Shown: positions 23,259 through 37,130 of the stretch, piece by piece | How positions within the stretch are numbered: position 1 is the stretch's first letter | Layout: each line of letters starts with the position of its first letter | NCBI GenBank assembly: GCA_963920665.1 | Contig: OY987272.1 | Location: 19,225,001-19,289,000, forward strand | Length of the DNA: 64,000 nt | Direction of reading: 5' to 3' | Source of the DNA: Straminergon stramineum | Taxonomy: Eukaryota > Streptophyta > Bryopsida > Hypnales > Calliergonaceae | Made by a program: the position numbers and the translations under genes | The notes under the pieces: model-generated | The model's input: only the letters and a program-made list of their open reading frames with translations | The model's database searches: none | What the model was told of the DNA's origin: nothing

Positions 23259-23990
23259 GGTCATTGCAAGAAACACTTGCCATTTTTGGCTCTAAACAAC
23301 CTTAGTATAGTAGTATTATGACATGTTAAAATAAAAAAATTGAAAATGAAATTAAAGAAAATATGGACAATTTGTAAAGCATTGAGAATAGAATGTCTTT
23401 AAAAATTCAAACCTAGAAAATCTATCTCTAAAAGTTATGAACAAAAAAATACAATGAAAAATACCAAGAAAATGGATACTTTGATGTTTTATTTTCAGAA
23501 AGTAGTAGTAAATATTAAAAAATTAAAATTAAAAAGCCATTTTTCTTGACTTGAAGATGCTCCTTCTCAACCATTTTAATTTTAGGGAAAAAAATTGTGT
23601 TCTCTACACTTGCGCAAATGTAATGCACTGTGAGTATATGTAGAAGGTGGATAGTTTATTGTTTTTTCTTAAATCTCTTTGTGGATTGATATAACTTTAG
23701 TAGAAATCTATGTATACCAATTTTGAGCTTCAAATTCTCAATTTTGGGTCAGAAATAGTACTACCCCCCCCCCCTAAACGGCCAAGGTAGACATCTAATC
23801 GGGGGTTGTTTAAAAATAGTAAACTAATTTTTTTTAAATTCTAAAAATTATCTAATGTCTAAAACTACCTCATGTACCTTTCTACCAAATTTCATGCCAA
23901 AAAAACAAACAATGCAAAATTTATGAGTAAAAATCCACCTATCTAGGCCAAAGGGACAAGAAATAGTAAAAGTGTTTATCGCAATCACCC
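23259..23990 (+). mobile_element. TIR element copy 3 (~732 bp), non-coding
   Basis: The left end reads GTCATTGCAAGAAACACTTG and the right end is the inverted form AGTGTTTATCGCAATCACCC. It is collinear with copy 1 internally and has a run of ten C near 23764. The equal length and orientation-consistent interior make this one family. Confidence 0.82.
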
Positions 23991-26900
23991 AATTCACAAT
24001 TGCTCTTTCCCTCTTCTTTTGTGGAACATAACTTCATTTTCAACATGATTATTAATTATGCTTATTTATTAGAGGTTAAAAAACACGAATCTTAGAGGTG
24101 TACTAACCTTATAGGATATTTCTATTCTCTCATTACTATTTTCAAGTTGTTTGGCTATTATTTTGATTGTATTGTATTATTTGGCATTATTTGATTTTCT
24201 AAGTCACAAACTTGAAGATTCTATTACCAATTTAGGACTACATAGATTTAGGAATTTATTGATTTAGGAGTTTAGAGATTCAGATCACTATAGATTTAAA
24301 GATTCACAAATTCATATTTGGAAAATCTTTTTGAACTATATACTATAAAAATCCTACAATAGTTAGCATTTATTGTTACATCATTGTCCATGTCAAATTT
24401 CAAATATGATAAGATACATGCATAAAAGAAGTAATACATGTGAAAAATAGGTTGACATGGCAAGAATTATCATATTTATTCATGTTATTTAGTATTTGAA
24501 TTGAGCCATCGAAATCAACATGATTTTTGAATATACACTTGTAGTATAGACTACTCTCTTGGACATAAAATTTTCTAGTAGTGCAATCTTGCCTTGCCAC
24601 ATGTTAGTTTCCAATTCGTGAAGATGCATACCAAAAAACAATTGAAGCCAACATCTAGTCTTGCCTTGCCAAGCCACCAACATTGACCTTGGCGCTCCAT
24701 ACAAAGAACCCCCTATTGAAGGACTATAGTAGAGAACCTTGACTCTTATGGTTCAATGTCCTGCCCATTGTGACACAAATAGCACGTAGAGTAGAAACAC
24801 TTTTATGAAACATTTGCACCATCAATAATATAAGGCATTGCAACTGAGTGAATGCTTCAATAGTAGAGCATGTAGCAATAGTGGTAAGAAAGTGCTACAA
24901 GAGTCTTAGAGTCATTACTATTAAACATTGAATTTGAAAATTATAGATCTTTGAATTCATTGAAAGGTATTGAATGCGTAAAAAATTGACAAATTAAGTT
25001 GAGGAGTGCTTGAGAGTTTTTATGTTGATTATGCTAAGCGTTAATTGTTCTATCATCATGGCTTTACTATTAGGTATCACTTTAGTAGAAACAACTTGAT
25101 CACCTATTAACTACGGAGTATATTGTTAATATCTTGAGAACTAGTTCATTTAAAAAGAAGATGTGAATACAAAACTAGATATTTGCAATTGCTTGGTGAT
25201 ATCTCTTTGCACTTCCAATAATCAAACATCAATTAAGTTTGTAAGAAAGGGACATAAGGTAACTACATCTAATTTTGTCCTAATGGTCTAATCAATTGAG
25301 CATTGTTAATATAAATGAAATTGCCTAATTCTTTTTGGATTTTTTTGGAAATCAAAGAACATTCTAGATTCTCTTCTTATAAATATTTTTTGAGCATTGT
25401 ATAATCAAACTACAAATTTTCCAAATGTTAAAAATAAGTACAGTAAAAAATAACCCTATACTCTCATAAACAGAGGTAGTACATTTTAGGCAAGAGTCTT
25501 TAGAAAGGGATAACAACTAGGTATAGTTACTATACTGTGTTGGTGTAATTATGTGTGCAAGGGTTGTAATTGGCCATGGAATTTCCAAGGCCACCTAACA
25601 TAAAGTAACTCAAAACATGGAGCATCTTTTGCACATTGCATACCCATTAACCCGTAAGTGCCCAATGCACGTTTACCAAAATCCAAAACCTTTTGATCTC
25701 ATTCCAATCAAATTGTCACCCAAAATGAGATCTATAGAAATTGACCTTACTAATTGGTAGTGGAGATAGGCCCTCAATTGTAGGGAAATGGACAAATTAT
25801 TTCACTGTATTGTTGAATAGATTATAATAGTCAAACATAACAATCTTTCAATTGGGGGAGGCCAAATTTAAGGCGTTTAGATGCTCAAAGGTTAAGGACT
25901 AGGTATATTCTAAATTTTGAAATTATGAAGACATTCTTGTAATGATCAAATGAAACTTATGAAAATAATAGAATGATGAGTTTTATATACATTTCTTTAA
26001 ATATTATTTACATATTATCTGTACAATTAGATCTATTATTACATTACCTAATAATTTTTGAAACATCAGAAAAAAAAATTGAATTTAAAAAAAATTGATT
26101 GAAGATTGATATTTTTTAATTTATCTTAAATTCAAAATATTAAGTTTTAGTTAAGGTGACTTTTTTTATACAATTACTTACTAATTCATTCAAGTTTTTT
26201 TGAAAGATCATTATTTGAAATGTAATCAACATCAATTTTAGCTCAATTAATTCATTCAAATTATAGTTTTGTTTGCTCATAAATTTTTATTTCACAAGAT
26301 TATGTGTTGTCTATCATTGTCAAAATCTTTATTAGTAAAAACTTATCAATTATTGTTATATTTTCTATGGCAAAATTGAAATAAAAGGATAAAAATAACA
26401 AAAATAATTCATATCCTTTTTATGTTAGTGGAGTTATGAAGTACAAATAGCCATGAAGAATAGTATGAAAATATCTCAAGTAATTATTATATTAGCAATG
26501 ACCATAAACCCTTCATGATGACCTTCAAATTATTATTGAAGTTAGGCTTTAATAATTCATAAAAATATGATACTTTTCAAATGTATCAATATGTGATATC
26601 TTAAAATTATAAATTAATGGAGATTAATTATCTTAAATTTTGAATTATTTAATATGTTTTCAAATGACCAATAATAAAAATAGTTCTAGGGAATTTGGGT
26701 TTACTAGTTTTACATACAACTACCAACTACTTTGTCATATTCCAAATGCAAAAATATTTTATTAACCCCTAAATGCCCAAAGCACCATATTTTGATGTCA
26801 ACTAAACTTTGAAATTAAATAAAATTTTATCAAAGTGCTATTCTGGGTATTTTATATTTGAAATGAATATCCTAGACAGTCTATTTTAAGCATCAAAAAA

Positions 26901-28600
26901 ACAATTTTGTAAGAACAATTATGATTTTTCTATTGAAGATTTTCAACAAGGATGTCCATTGTAAATCTTGATTTTTTTAGTATTAGAGGCCTTAGAGTTG
27001 AGCCTCAAATACATTGGATCTTGGGGAGAAAATCACATTAGAAATTTATTTATAGAAATTGTAGAGTAGATTTTAAGAAGCCATAAATGGATTATGATTG
27101 TGTATGTTCTGTCCTTTAACCCTTGAATATTAAAAACTATGTTTTTAGGCAACATAGCAATTTTGGGCAACTCATTACGATTGGAGTTTTTCTTTTCTTT
27201 CGTTGTAAATTTTCATACAACATGTAGCTGAGGAGTAGCTTTAAGTCCCAACAATTTTCATAATTTGAAAACCATAACTACCCGCAAACTAAAACTCCTC
27301 ATAACTTTCATCTCATTAATCAAAATGGAATGATTCAAAGCTTCCCATGTATATATAAATCTAGAGAATAAATTTCAAATTTTTATTTCTTAAAAAAGTA
27401 ATTTTTAAAGAAGTTTTTTGAGTTGCTCGTCCTACCTATCAAGAAATGAAAATGATATATCATGCAATAACTTTTTAACCATGTAGTCAAAGGTTATGAA
27501 AATTTTTGGGACTTATAGCTACTCCTTGGGCACATGTTGTGTGAAAATTTCAGCAAAATAAAATAAAAACTCCATTCATAGTGAGTGGCCCAAAGTCACT
27601 ATGTAGCTGAAATTGAGACATTGAGGGATTAACCTCATACTTTTTTTATGACCTTAATTTGAGATTTGATATGTAACAAGAAGATTGAAATATTTCAAAT
27701 TACTTTCCTAATTTTAACACCCTCTTCATTAAACATTGTAATCTTTTGATTTCTAAGTGATATTGTTGTGTTTTCAATTCCTATGTGATCCATAACACAT
27801 CTAATTTGAATTTGTTCCGTTACAATTTTTTCTAAATATAAAACTTATCAAAACTTGAACTTTTTGTGTAGGTTTTGAACAAATTCTAGAGGAACTCAAG
27901 AAAGGCCTAGGACATTTAGGAAAAAATCAGAAATTGACTTTTACTTTACTTTTATTATACTATGGCAATGACAAAAGGTACAATAGTATAGTATTATATT
28001 CTATTTCTGTTACAATTCCTAAATATTTGAGTAAAATATTTTTATTATTGTGCATTTTATGGTGCATGAATTTTGTGTAAACACATCTCTTTTGAATGGC
28101 AATGACTAATTACTTATCTAATATTGAAAGATTGCATTTTATGAACTAAGGATTATATAATAAAAAATAATTCAAAGAATATTATGTTGATATGAAATAT
28201 TCTATTTTCATAATTCACTTTTAAAATCTCAAAAATATTGTAAAAAATTTAAATAAAAAAACATATAAATGATCAACATGTTCATACTATAGATTTTTTA
28301 GAAGTTTGGGAAATAGATTGTTAACCCATTAAGATAATAGGGTATTAAAAGACTAGTTAATTTATAAAAAATTCTTAATGACTTATAAAATAGTCATTAA
28401 TAGATAAATATGATTATAATGTTTAAAAAACTTCATTGAATAATACTATTGATGACATCCATAAAATTTTATATCACGATATTGTCACCGATAATTTTGA
28501 ACCCTCAATAATTTCAGAAGAGAACAACCTCATGTGATTGGATGGCATGCAATTATGCCTTATTGTCATTCCCCCCAAATAGAAGTTCAATAAAAATTAA
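23991..28600. other. Long AT-rich intergenic stretch, nothing recognised
   Basis: No frame above chance level is supportable. The piece at 27290-27420 resembles 7090-7260, pointing to an old dispersed repeat. The rest looks like decayed repeat sequence with many poly-A and poly-T runs. Confidence 0.5.
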
Positions 28601-29895
28601 ATGTCAAATTAGAATTAGAAGCAAACTAGGGACCACAAAAAGGAAGAATTTCAAGATAACTCAATTGGGCAATATTTTGGAATGAAGCTCTAGGAAGGTG
28701 TCACAATTACTTGTTGCAAAAGTTCTAATTAGTACCGGTCCTTCATATTGCCAGGACATTTGGGCTAACATCCACAACAAAGATGAGTCGTTGCTTACGA
28801 TTATAAATTCGTACCTCCATTCTCTATTGAGCTCTCGAAATTTTAGGTGAGAATTTGTAGTAGACAACAAAACTTGTGCTGTGCACTAACAATGCTGACT
28901 AGACGAGTCGTCAAAGAAGAATTGCCATTTTGCCGCTCCCTGCATATTAGGACAATGCTTAAAAGCCCTGCAAATCTGCATTTCTTCATCTTTGGGAAGT
29001 TGCTTTATCGGTCTGCACTCTTCTTCCTGCGACGAAACCACTAGTCATGACTATGAGTTGCATTTTTAACGCCTCAATTTAGAAGGACCCATTCCGTGCC
29101 CTAAGAAGGGATCTTAGGGTAATGTGTCTACGAGTCCAAACTAATCAATGATTACTATGCAATGGTATTAGAAAATATGAGGATTTTCAGCATTCCACCG
29201 GTAACCTGCAACATGAGTCCAGGTTTTCTTTGAAACTGGAGAAAAGACAGTTGCAGATAATGGAGACGACCAGGGGCAACCGAGCGGAGGTCAATTCAAG
29301 TCAAATATAGTGCCGATCCCCGAGGAATGAATGAAACCTTGGGAAACTATTTACTTGACCTCCACAAGAATTCCACAAACACTACAACAATTCACACAAG
29401 CATATCCGCACTGAATATGCCTTCACAAATCCCACCAGAATAGACGCATCCCTCACGTAAATGTCAACGGAATAGAAGTTTTCAGATCGAAGAAATGTTA
29501 AAGCAGAACAAATTGAAATAAGGAAGGTGGTTTCCAGGATTCGATTACACCAGCCCTTGATCCCACACATCTTTTGAAGGTGCTAAGATGAGGAAGCTTT
29601 TCTAACAAGCGGTACCAAGCCAGGCAAACCAGACTATTATTCGCTACCGTCAATAGTGCCCCATTTCATTTGATAAAAACAAAATAGTGCAACTAAATTC
29701 AATACTCCAGAGCTTAAGTCGACTCCAACTTGCATCAGTGATCCTTTCCCTGCAGCTCAAGAGAACCAACCACGCCATCTTAAGAATGATGCACAGTAAT
29801 TGGAAGTCCTTACCAAGAAAGTCAGATTCACCAATATTTTCTCAACTAAAATGACTTCGGCGCCAAGCCCGCTTGCAACAAAATTACTAACCACC
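28601..29895. other. Downstream flank of the complex I subunit gene
   Basis: It is less AT-rich than the sequence to its left from about 28700 on. It presumably includes the 3' UTR of the gene ending at 29896. The short frames at 28661-28870 (minus) and 28847-29044 (plus) show no known motif. Confidence 0.5.
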
Positions 29896-30754
29896 CTATT
29901 GAAAGCTCACCTCTTCATGCCCATTTCCATGATCGTCATGCCCACTGTGTCCGTGACCCTCCCAAGGATGACGCCATCCCTGATGAATACAAAGTCGAAG
30001 CTTTCAATTAACTGAAGCGACATGCAATAACTAGCGCATGCACATAGCATAAAGAACACAGCAAGGAATTTCGTTAGGTGAAGCTCATTGTGATGAGAAG
30101 ACAGAGGTCGACCAAGTCGAAAGAAGATCTAGATCACATACCAATAGAACAGCACCGTCTTGCTTCGCTCTGTATAAAACCCAGAACCTGTCCCACCAAC
30201 ACCTCCAATTAATACCTCAAACATACCTCGAACATAAATCATGACAAAGAAGTAAAAGAAATTATTGACACGCCGTCATACACAATAATCGAACAAGAGG
30301 GAGCCCAGCACACCCTAAAACCATCTAACACCAAAATATAACCCTAACACAAAATCTCCCGCATAAATTGCATGACTAATGCAATTTGTGTCGATCACCA
30401 CGACGCGGTAAACCCTCCTGTAATTCATCGCATTCCACGGCAAGCCCTAAGTGCACCCAAAACAAGCCGAACCCGATTTGCTTTCGACACTAGCTCACAC
30501 AGAGGGAGAGAGACCGAACAGCGCGTCGGAGGCCGGGGTTCGACAGAAGAGCCGATTCGGATTGCAGCAAACGCCAAGATCCGCAAACCCCAAGAAGACC
30601 GACTAAAGAAAAAGCGTAAGGGCCACAGGGCAACGGAAATGTACCACATGACGGCGCACATGCCCTGGCCGACGCGCGAATGCCAGCCTCGGGTGGCATG
30701 AAGAGAGAGACCACCATAAGTAATGTTGTGCGCACCATGCCCAGCACCCGCCAT
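29896..30754 (-). CDS. NADH dehydrogenase (complex I) beta subcomplex subunit 2, three exons, 79 aa
   Basis: This is a small accessory subunit of the membrane arm of mitochondrial complex I. Exons: 30754-30645, 30187-30142 and 29979-29896; all junctions are GT-AG and the phases agree. The protein opens MAGAGHGAHNITYGGLSLH, continues with a W-H-...-G-C-AVMW block and one hydrophobic stretch (about 31-42, FWVLYRAKQDGAVLL following), then GWRHPWEGHGHSGHDDHG. The RAKQDG, LGWRHPW and His-rich tail are characteristic of plant NDUFB2, usually about 70 residues. The stop used here (29898-29896) is read through a possible donor (GAG then GTGAGC), so the last four residues, VSFQ, are less certain. A MITE lies about 210 bp upstream of the start. 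Confidence 0.87.
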
Positions 30755-30965
30755 GGCCACCGGAGCTCCGAAGCGAAGCAAATGAGAACGACAATCAGTG
30801 GTCGCTCACAGGCGACAGATAAGATACAAGAGGCGAGCAACCCAGGAAATACCTTGAATACACTGGTCACTACGTTGAAGGTCTGGAGTAAGTTAGAGCT
30901 ACCGGAGCATTCTTTCGAGAGAGGAGCTACACTACTAACGAAATTTTGTGTTGACCCCTAAATGT

Positions 30966-31196
30966 CTAGCCCTTGAACGCCGGGCTGGTGACCGTGGAAA
31001 TCAGGCATTTTGGAACCGTGCGACATCATCCACTTCACAAAAATAAAAAATACCTATTGGGAGTCAAACTACTGTAGAAGATCTCCCTTTTCCACCCCAA
31101 ATTTTGCGGATGAATAGTTGCAATTTTGTCCTACAGAGGAGAATTCCTTGACGTTCATCAGACAAAAAACGTCCGCTGTGTCGTATAAGGGGCTAG
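30966..31196. mobile_element. MITE-like element, 231 bp, second copy of the 18101 family
   Basis: The body matches 18101-18332 throughout. Ends are CTAGCCCTTGAACG and TATAAGGGGCTAG, still roughly inverted but more diverged. It sits just upstream of the complex I subunit gene start at 30754, so it may overlap its promoter. Confidence 0.8.
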
Positions 31197-31752
31197 ATTC
31201 ATCTCCTGAATTTGACAATTTGAAAAAAATCATTATACAATGCTATTTGGAAGAATGTTTTGGAATAGATATATAAATAAAAGTTGTAGATTTTGATTTG
31301 TAGATTCCATCTATACAGTTAGATTCATTAGTGCTATCCCCAATCTTTGTTTATAAATTTTGAAAGAAAAATTCTAAAATTCCTTCAAAATTTGATTACA
31401 AGCAAAATATTATCATTTTTTGAGTAAAATTTGTTGGAATGGATTTGAAATGAGGTTCTCTTCACATGGTGATTTTTTGAAATTTTTGTGTTCTTCAAAT
31501 CTATAACCTCATTTTGGCAAATCCAGATTTGAACTAAAGTCAATGCAATTTGACGACTTGACATACTTGCACATTTGTAATTTAAAAAAAATTTATGTAC
31601 TTTGGTAACACCATATCCAACTTTTAGATAGGACAACAACTTGATAATATATTTCCACAAATTAGAATAACTTTCATCCAAGTAGTTAGGAGGATGAAAC
31701 TCCAGTTTCAATCTGTTCATCATCCATAAAATGGACGTCGGAGTGCTTAGGG
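31197..31752. other. AT-rich sequence, nothing recognised
   Basis: A 112-residue minus-strand frame (31385-31723) is present but has low-complexity composition and no motif. Confidence 0.45.
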
Positions 31753-31985
31753 GTTAACCCTTGAAGGGCCTAAAAGCCCTTTGTGGCCATATATTATATT
31801 ATGTATTTGTTGGTATTTGATTAGAAAAACATAAATCAAATATTTTTCAATATAAAGTAAATTAATGATTTTGATAGTATGTAAATAACACTATATGACA
31901 ATTCATATATTGCACCATAGTTGAGGAGTTATAAGGCTAAATATAAGTGGTATAGAGGACCCCCCAAGGCCTTTCAAGGGTTAAC
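31753..31985. mobile_element. MITE-like element, 233 bp, 19-bp inverted ends
   Basis: The left end GTTAACCCTTGAAGGGCCT and right end AGGCCTTTCAAGGGTTAAC are inverted repeats with one mismatch. The terminal TTAACCCTTGAA core and the length match the elements at 18101 and 30966, but the interior is different and AT-rich. It is probably a related family using the same ends. Confidence 0.7.
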
Positions 31986-34964
31986 TAGTCTGCCCTATGT
32001 CGTTGCTACACCCCAAATCAAAGTAAAAGTTTTGTTTTGTTTTAATTTAAAAAACCCTCTGAAGTTCAATAACTTTCATACCCTAGGTCCAAATGCCACA
32101 AAGGAAAGTCAGTGCACTCCTCTTTGTCGAGCACTTTCCCATGACACCAAGCACGTGACCAGGGGACACATGATCCAGGAGATCTCAACATAACAAACAA
32201 AACAAACAACCAACCTAACTTATGGTATGGATTATGAAATTTAGTGAAATTTGATGAAATAATGAAGCATTCATTAAGACTAAAATCTTAAAATAAAGAC
32301 TAAAAACTTGAAGTAAAAGTAATGGCATGTTGAATGATTGGTTTGCTCCATTGGCAAGAAATGGGGAGAGCACTTGAAATTTTATTTATTTGACAAAATA
32401 TGAATTATTTTGTCACAAATTTTTGAAGTGTATTGTCCAATTGGTCCAAAAGAATCTATAGACTACCCCAAAACCAATAAAAAGAATATCCATAATGGTC
32501 ATCTTATTCACTTGTAGCATACACAATATTTCCTAATATGGCCACAATATAAAGGTATGAACCATCATATTGGTTCACTATTTAAAAATCCAAAAATATA
32601 AACTTTAGGTGTGAATTTAAAAGTCCAGAAGTGTTAATACTCCGGATTAAGCCACAACCATCAATTAGGGAGTTTTCTGCTACATAACAATAGAAATTGC
32701 AAGAGGTTGTATAGGGCGAGATGCTAGAAAATACAATTAGAAGAAAATTAAGGGAAATTAAGGAGAAATTCTAGGAAAAAAATAGGGATCTAAAACTAAA
32801 AAGAGTTTAAGCAAGATTTGGTAGAGTAACCAAATTAGGCTAACGAGAAAATGATGACAAAATGAAAACAAAAAATGCAAAATCAAAATGAAAACAAAAG
32901 ACTAGAAGTAGGAAATGTAACTAAAAGTAAATTAAGAACCACAAAATATAGTAAATATGAAAAACACAAAAAAAATTAGTAAACTTAAAACTACTACTAC
33001 AATACTAAAATAGTAGTAGAACCACTAAATTAGGCAAGAAAAAGTACTTTAGGGGGTATTACAACAGTTATAGTAATTTTGCGCATTTTACATTAATTTA
33101 GCGAATTAATAGTAAATTGGGGGGGATGAAAGTAGTTACGAAAATTAATCCGTTAAAAAATTTGGTTATAGGAAAAATTAGGGTTTGAATCCCTCTCTCT
33201 CTCTCTCTCAATTTTTGGTGAATTTTTGGTGAATGTGTGTGTCTTGAGGGGTATGTTGTGAATTGTAGGCATTTAGAGCATGAATTGCAAAAGAGTAGGG
33301 TAGGGGAAGATTAGGAGCAATTTGTCAAGTAAGTTTCACCATTTCATGAAAGAAAGTAAGTGAAAGATGTAGGGTTTTGAGGTCAAATGGAAAAGTGCTT
33401 GAGAAGATGGGGAAAATTTGAGTTGAGATTGGACTGCCAACTTCAACGACTGGTTGTAGGAGTGTGGAGAATCAAATGAAGCTAAATTTTGGAGGGATGG
33501 AGCGCCTTGAAGTTAGTTTTCCGAAAAGCTATGTCTCATCCAATTTGGATTCAAAACGTGATGACGGTGAACGATTTTGTGCAAGGAGGTCAGCTACCGC
33601 AACAATTGAAGACTTTCAACTATGGCATGCAGTAGCAAGAGAATGACATGGCGGAATTAGTTGAAAATTGGAGGGGTGGTGTGCCTTGAAGCTGAATTTT
33701 CAGAAAGTCTATGATTGATTCATTTGGAGCAAGGATAAGACAATGAAAACTATTTTTGTGGAAGAGGGTCTACTACCCTTGGAGGAAGTTAAATTTGAGT
33801 TTATTTGTGAAATCCTTTACAATTGTAATTGAATCATTGCAATTTTCATTGTACTTTGCTAAGAAAAATGTTGCAAGTGTAATATTTGTTGAGTTAGGAT
33901 GGTTGGTGTGAATGCATAAATGTAAATCTCATTTTTTAGGATTTTAGGGCAAGTGCGGAAGTGCTATCCAAATTGAAGTAAATTTGGGTTAGCTAAATTG
34001 AGTGATAAAAAATAAGGTATCACGTAATTGCTTAAAAAGAGGTGGATGTTTTAAAATTGCATTTGGAAAACTAAAAGGAAGTATAAATAGAGTAAAATGT
34101 ATGTGAAGGGGATTGTTGGGGGTGAGATGTGATGTGTTGTGATTAGTATTTAGGATCCCATTTAGGAGCCCCAAATTGCACATTTAAGTTAGATTTTGGC
34201 ATACAAAATTGTCATAATCCACCTAGGTGCTTAATTGGATGATGATGGGTTGTTAGGAAGTGTATTTGGTGATGTAAGATGGATTACTCTCTTCTTTCAT
34301 AGAGTCACTTAGGTAAAAAATTAACCAAAAATCACATTGTTGGAGTCCATCGCTTGGAAGGCAATTTAGATAAAGGTCCCCTACACTCCTCGCTAGCCAA
34401 TTCTAGAGGGGTTCTTCACCTTGCGATGGAAAAGCCTCATAAAAGGTCTAACAAAGATACTTCCTATGATGAATTTACAGTCAAAAGGTGGAAGCTCCTA
34501 TTGTAGTTACTAATCACTCCATCACCATCATCCAAGATATTGATAGTCACCACTAACTCTCATTTATTGAATTTTTTTTGTCGTGGGTTGACACAAGATT
34601 GATCTAGACATTTTTCATGGGGCTCTTGCTCGTGATAGGTTGGTTCACCTTATACCATAGAGTTTTTAAATCAACTAGTGTAGATAACGCTAAATTTCAT
34701 TTTTAATTGAGTAGAGCCAACCCATATCCCTATAAATTATTTTGTACAACTAGTAGTTTAGTAATCCATGAAAAAATATAAACATCATTTATTTTTGTAG
34801 TCTTGCTTTTATCATGTCTTATAGCTAGGCCAATAAAAAATTGCTCCAAATTATTTCCATTTATTGAAATTGAAGAACTTATTATTTATAATAGAAAATT
34901 AATTTGAAAATCGATATTCACAAATTGGAAAATTGAAATTAATGTTTAGAATTGTAGACTGTGA
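31986..34964. other. AT-rich intergenic sequence with small repeats
   Basis: It contains a (CT)n microsatellite at 33193-33209 and an imperfect tandem duplication of about 179 bp (33491 and 33670). The block CGCTTGGAAGGC near 34350 recalls the repeat at 8450 and 49440. No gene is supported. Confidence 0.5.
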
Positions 34965-37130
34965 TTAAGCTAGAAGAAGTGGTTTAGGACTTTGATGGAT
35001 TGGAGGGGAGGGGGGAAGATCACTTTGTTTGGGAAAGCAATTGAAGAAAACCCAATTCATGGAGGCATGACATATGACACTAGGGAATTCAACATTAGAG
35101 AGTGATATTAGGAGTGAGATGGAGATTGAGTTTGTTGAATTGGATTTCAATGAAGAGGAGGAAGAGGGTGTTGATGATGATGGATTAGATGGAGATATCC
35201 AAAGTTTGAAATATACATATAGGGACTCTTCATTGCACCAAAAATTCATAACTACAATAATTTTTTGATACCTTGATTTTAAATTATGATAGATGCCAAT
35301 TTCCTACTTTCAAGTTTTTCATTTGAATTGTTTTTGCTAGTGTAGATTCTATGGGACATCATTTTAGAAACAAATTGATACACAACATAGGTAAATATTG
35401 ATGGGGCAATGTGTAATAAACCACATTGGAATGTTTATGCCATAGTAGAATTGAAGGCATTCTTGGCCATCATTTTATACATTGGCATGAAGTAACAAAC
35501 CAATATGAAATTGTTTTGGTTCCAAAAAAAGGATCAATTTTACATTGCCCAACTCTCTATAGCCATAACTTGCACAAAACTCGGATATGTGCAATATTTT
35601 GTTTGCCATTGTGTTTGTAAATACATTAAATGTGTTCTATTCTACATTGTGAATGATTGGTAATGTGCACTTGAATTGTTTCAAATTTTGCTTGCAGTGA
35701 ATGTGTGCAATTCATTCCATTTTGCATGCATTCAATGTGTGTTCAATTGAGGAATGGGTTTGAGGTGAGATAATTTTGTATATGTTTAAGAAGCATCCTA
35801 TTTGTAAACCCTCAACTCTATAGATTAGTTTCTCTAATTGTGAGTAGTAAGTAGCAAAAAAAATGTAGTGGAAAAAAAATGAAGTAAAATAGTATATGAC
35901 AATGATAAAAATCATACATTGTGTCACGAAACCAATTTTTAATGCTCACAAAATGCTCACATGATATTGATGCATCACAATGTGAGGAATAAAATGAGGC
36001 TGGGATATGACAAAATGAGATGGATATTGACTAACATTAGGAAGAAATGCAAAATGGCATTAAAAGTTGGTAAAAATGATACAATTGATGAGATGATGAT
36101 CCACTATAACTGTACATATTGCCCTTTATGATAATACATAACCTAGAAGCCGCAAAAATGGCGCTTGAAAGTGTGGTACCTTGTAGACTCAAAATCAGAA
36201 TTAAAGATCTTGTTGTAGAAGATGAGATACAATTACTACAAACCAGGGGCCAAGAGGAACCATGATTGGTATACAACGTAGTATTGCCTTTAATTGCACC
36301 AATCAAAGACAAGGGACATGTAATTGTGATGGACTAAATCTACTTAATAGAAAAACTTATGTAATTGGCTCTATGTGGTCAAATCAAGTAGGCCTTCTAC
36401 ATGTTTTGAAAAATACAAGGTCTTCAATCAAAATGCACAAAGCACTTTAGATCGGTGTATTCACAAATCTTGAAAAATATTTAGTATTCTATGGAAAGAC
36501 AAGAAACTTGTTTTGATCATTTCCACATATGTGGTCCTGATTTAGTTTCTATAGGAACTTCCAATGGCATTGATTCTATTGGTTGTATTGGTTGCATTGG
36601 TTGGCATTGGGAGAACATCTAGAACTCTAAAATACACCTTAAGGATTTGACACACATGTGGGGTGTAGATGTGATGGACCAATTATAAGTATCATATACA
36701 TATCAAATTTGATTCCACAAGTGGAATTCAATTACACATTTGTAATTTTGGATTGAACAATAAGTTGGCAAAGGAAAAAATGCCCTAAATATCGTAAAGG
36801 ACATTGTTTGTTCTCTAACAATTACCAATGTCTGCAAACCTTGTGTAGTTTGCTACAACGACTCATCTCCATTGATAATGGCAAAATCAAATATATTGCC
36901 CTATTTGTGGCAATAAATCTATGTGTTGACGCAAGGATTGCTTCCAAATTTTTGATGGAAGTTACATTAAGTACGCATTCATCTTGCCAGATACTTTCTA
37001 TTTTTAGTTTATGGATTTTTGGTCTAATTTTCTATGTGTAGGTGAATATGATCAAGTACTATAAAATCCTTGTTACAATGCTTTCTTCGGACAACTTTGT
37101 TTCAAAAAATTTATTGAGACCTAAAGACTT
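34965..37130 (+). pseudogene. Decayed piggyBac-type transposase (DDE_Tnp_1_7)
   Basis: The pieces occur in family order but in changing frames with many stops. They are an acidic N-terminal region (35074-35268, with EEEEEGVDDD), an N-terminal domain segment near 35440-35560 reading ELKAFLAIILYIGMK and FWFQKK, a GHVIVMD segment near 36315, KTYVIGSMWSNQVGL near 36350, and GVDVMDQL near 36663 followed by a CxxC-containing tail. In intact piggyBac-type proteins the GHVIVMDNF and GVDxMDQ boxes carry catalytic Asp residues. The reading frame is clearly dead. Terminal repeats were not located. Confidence 0.78.
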
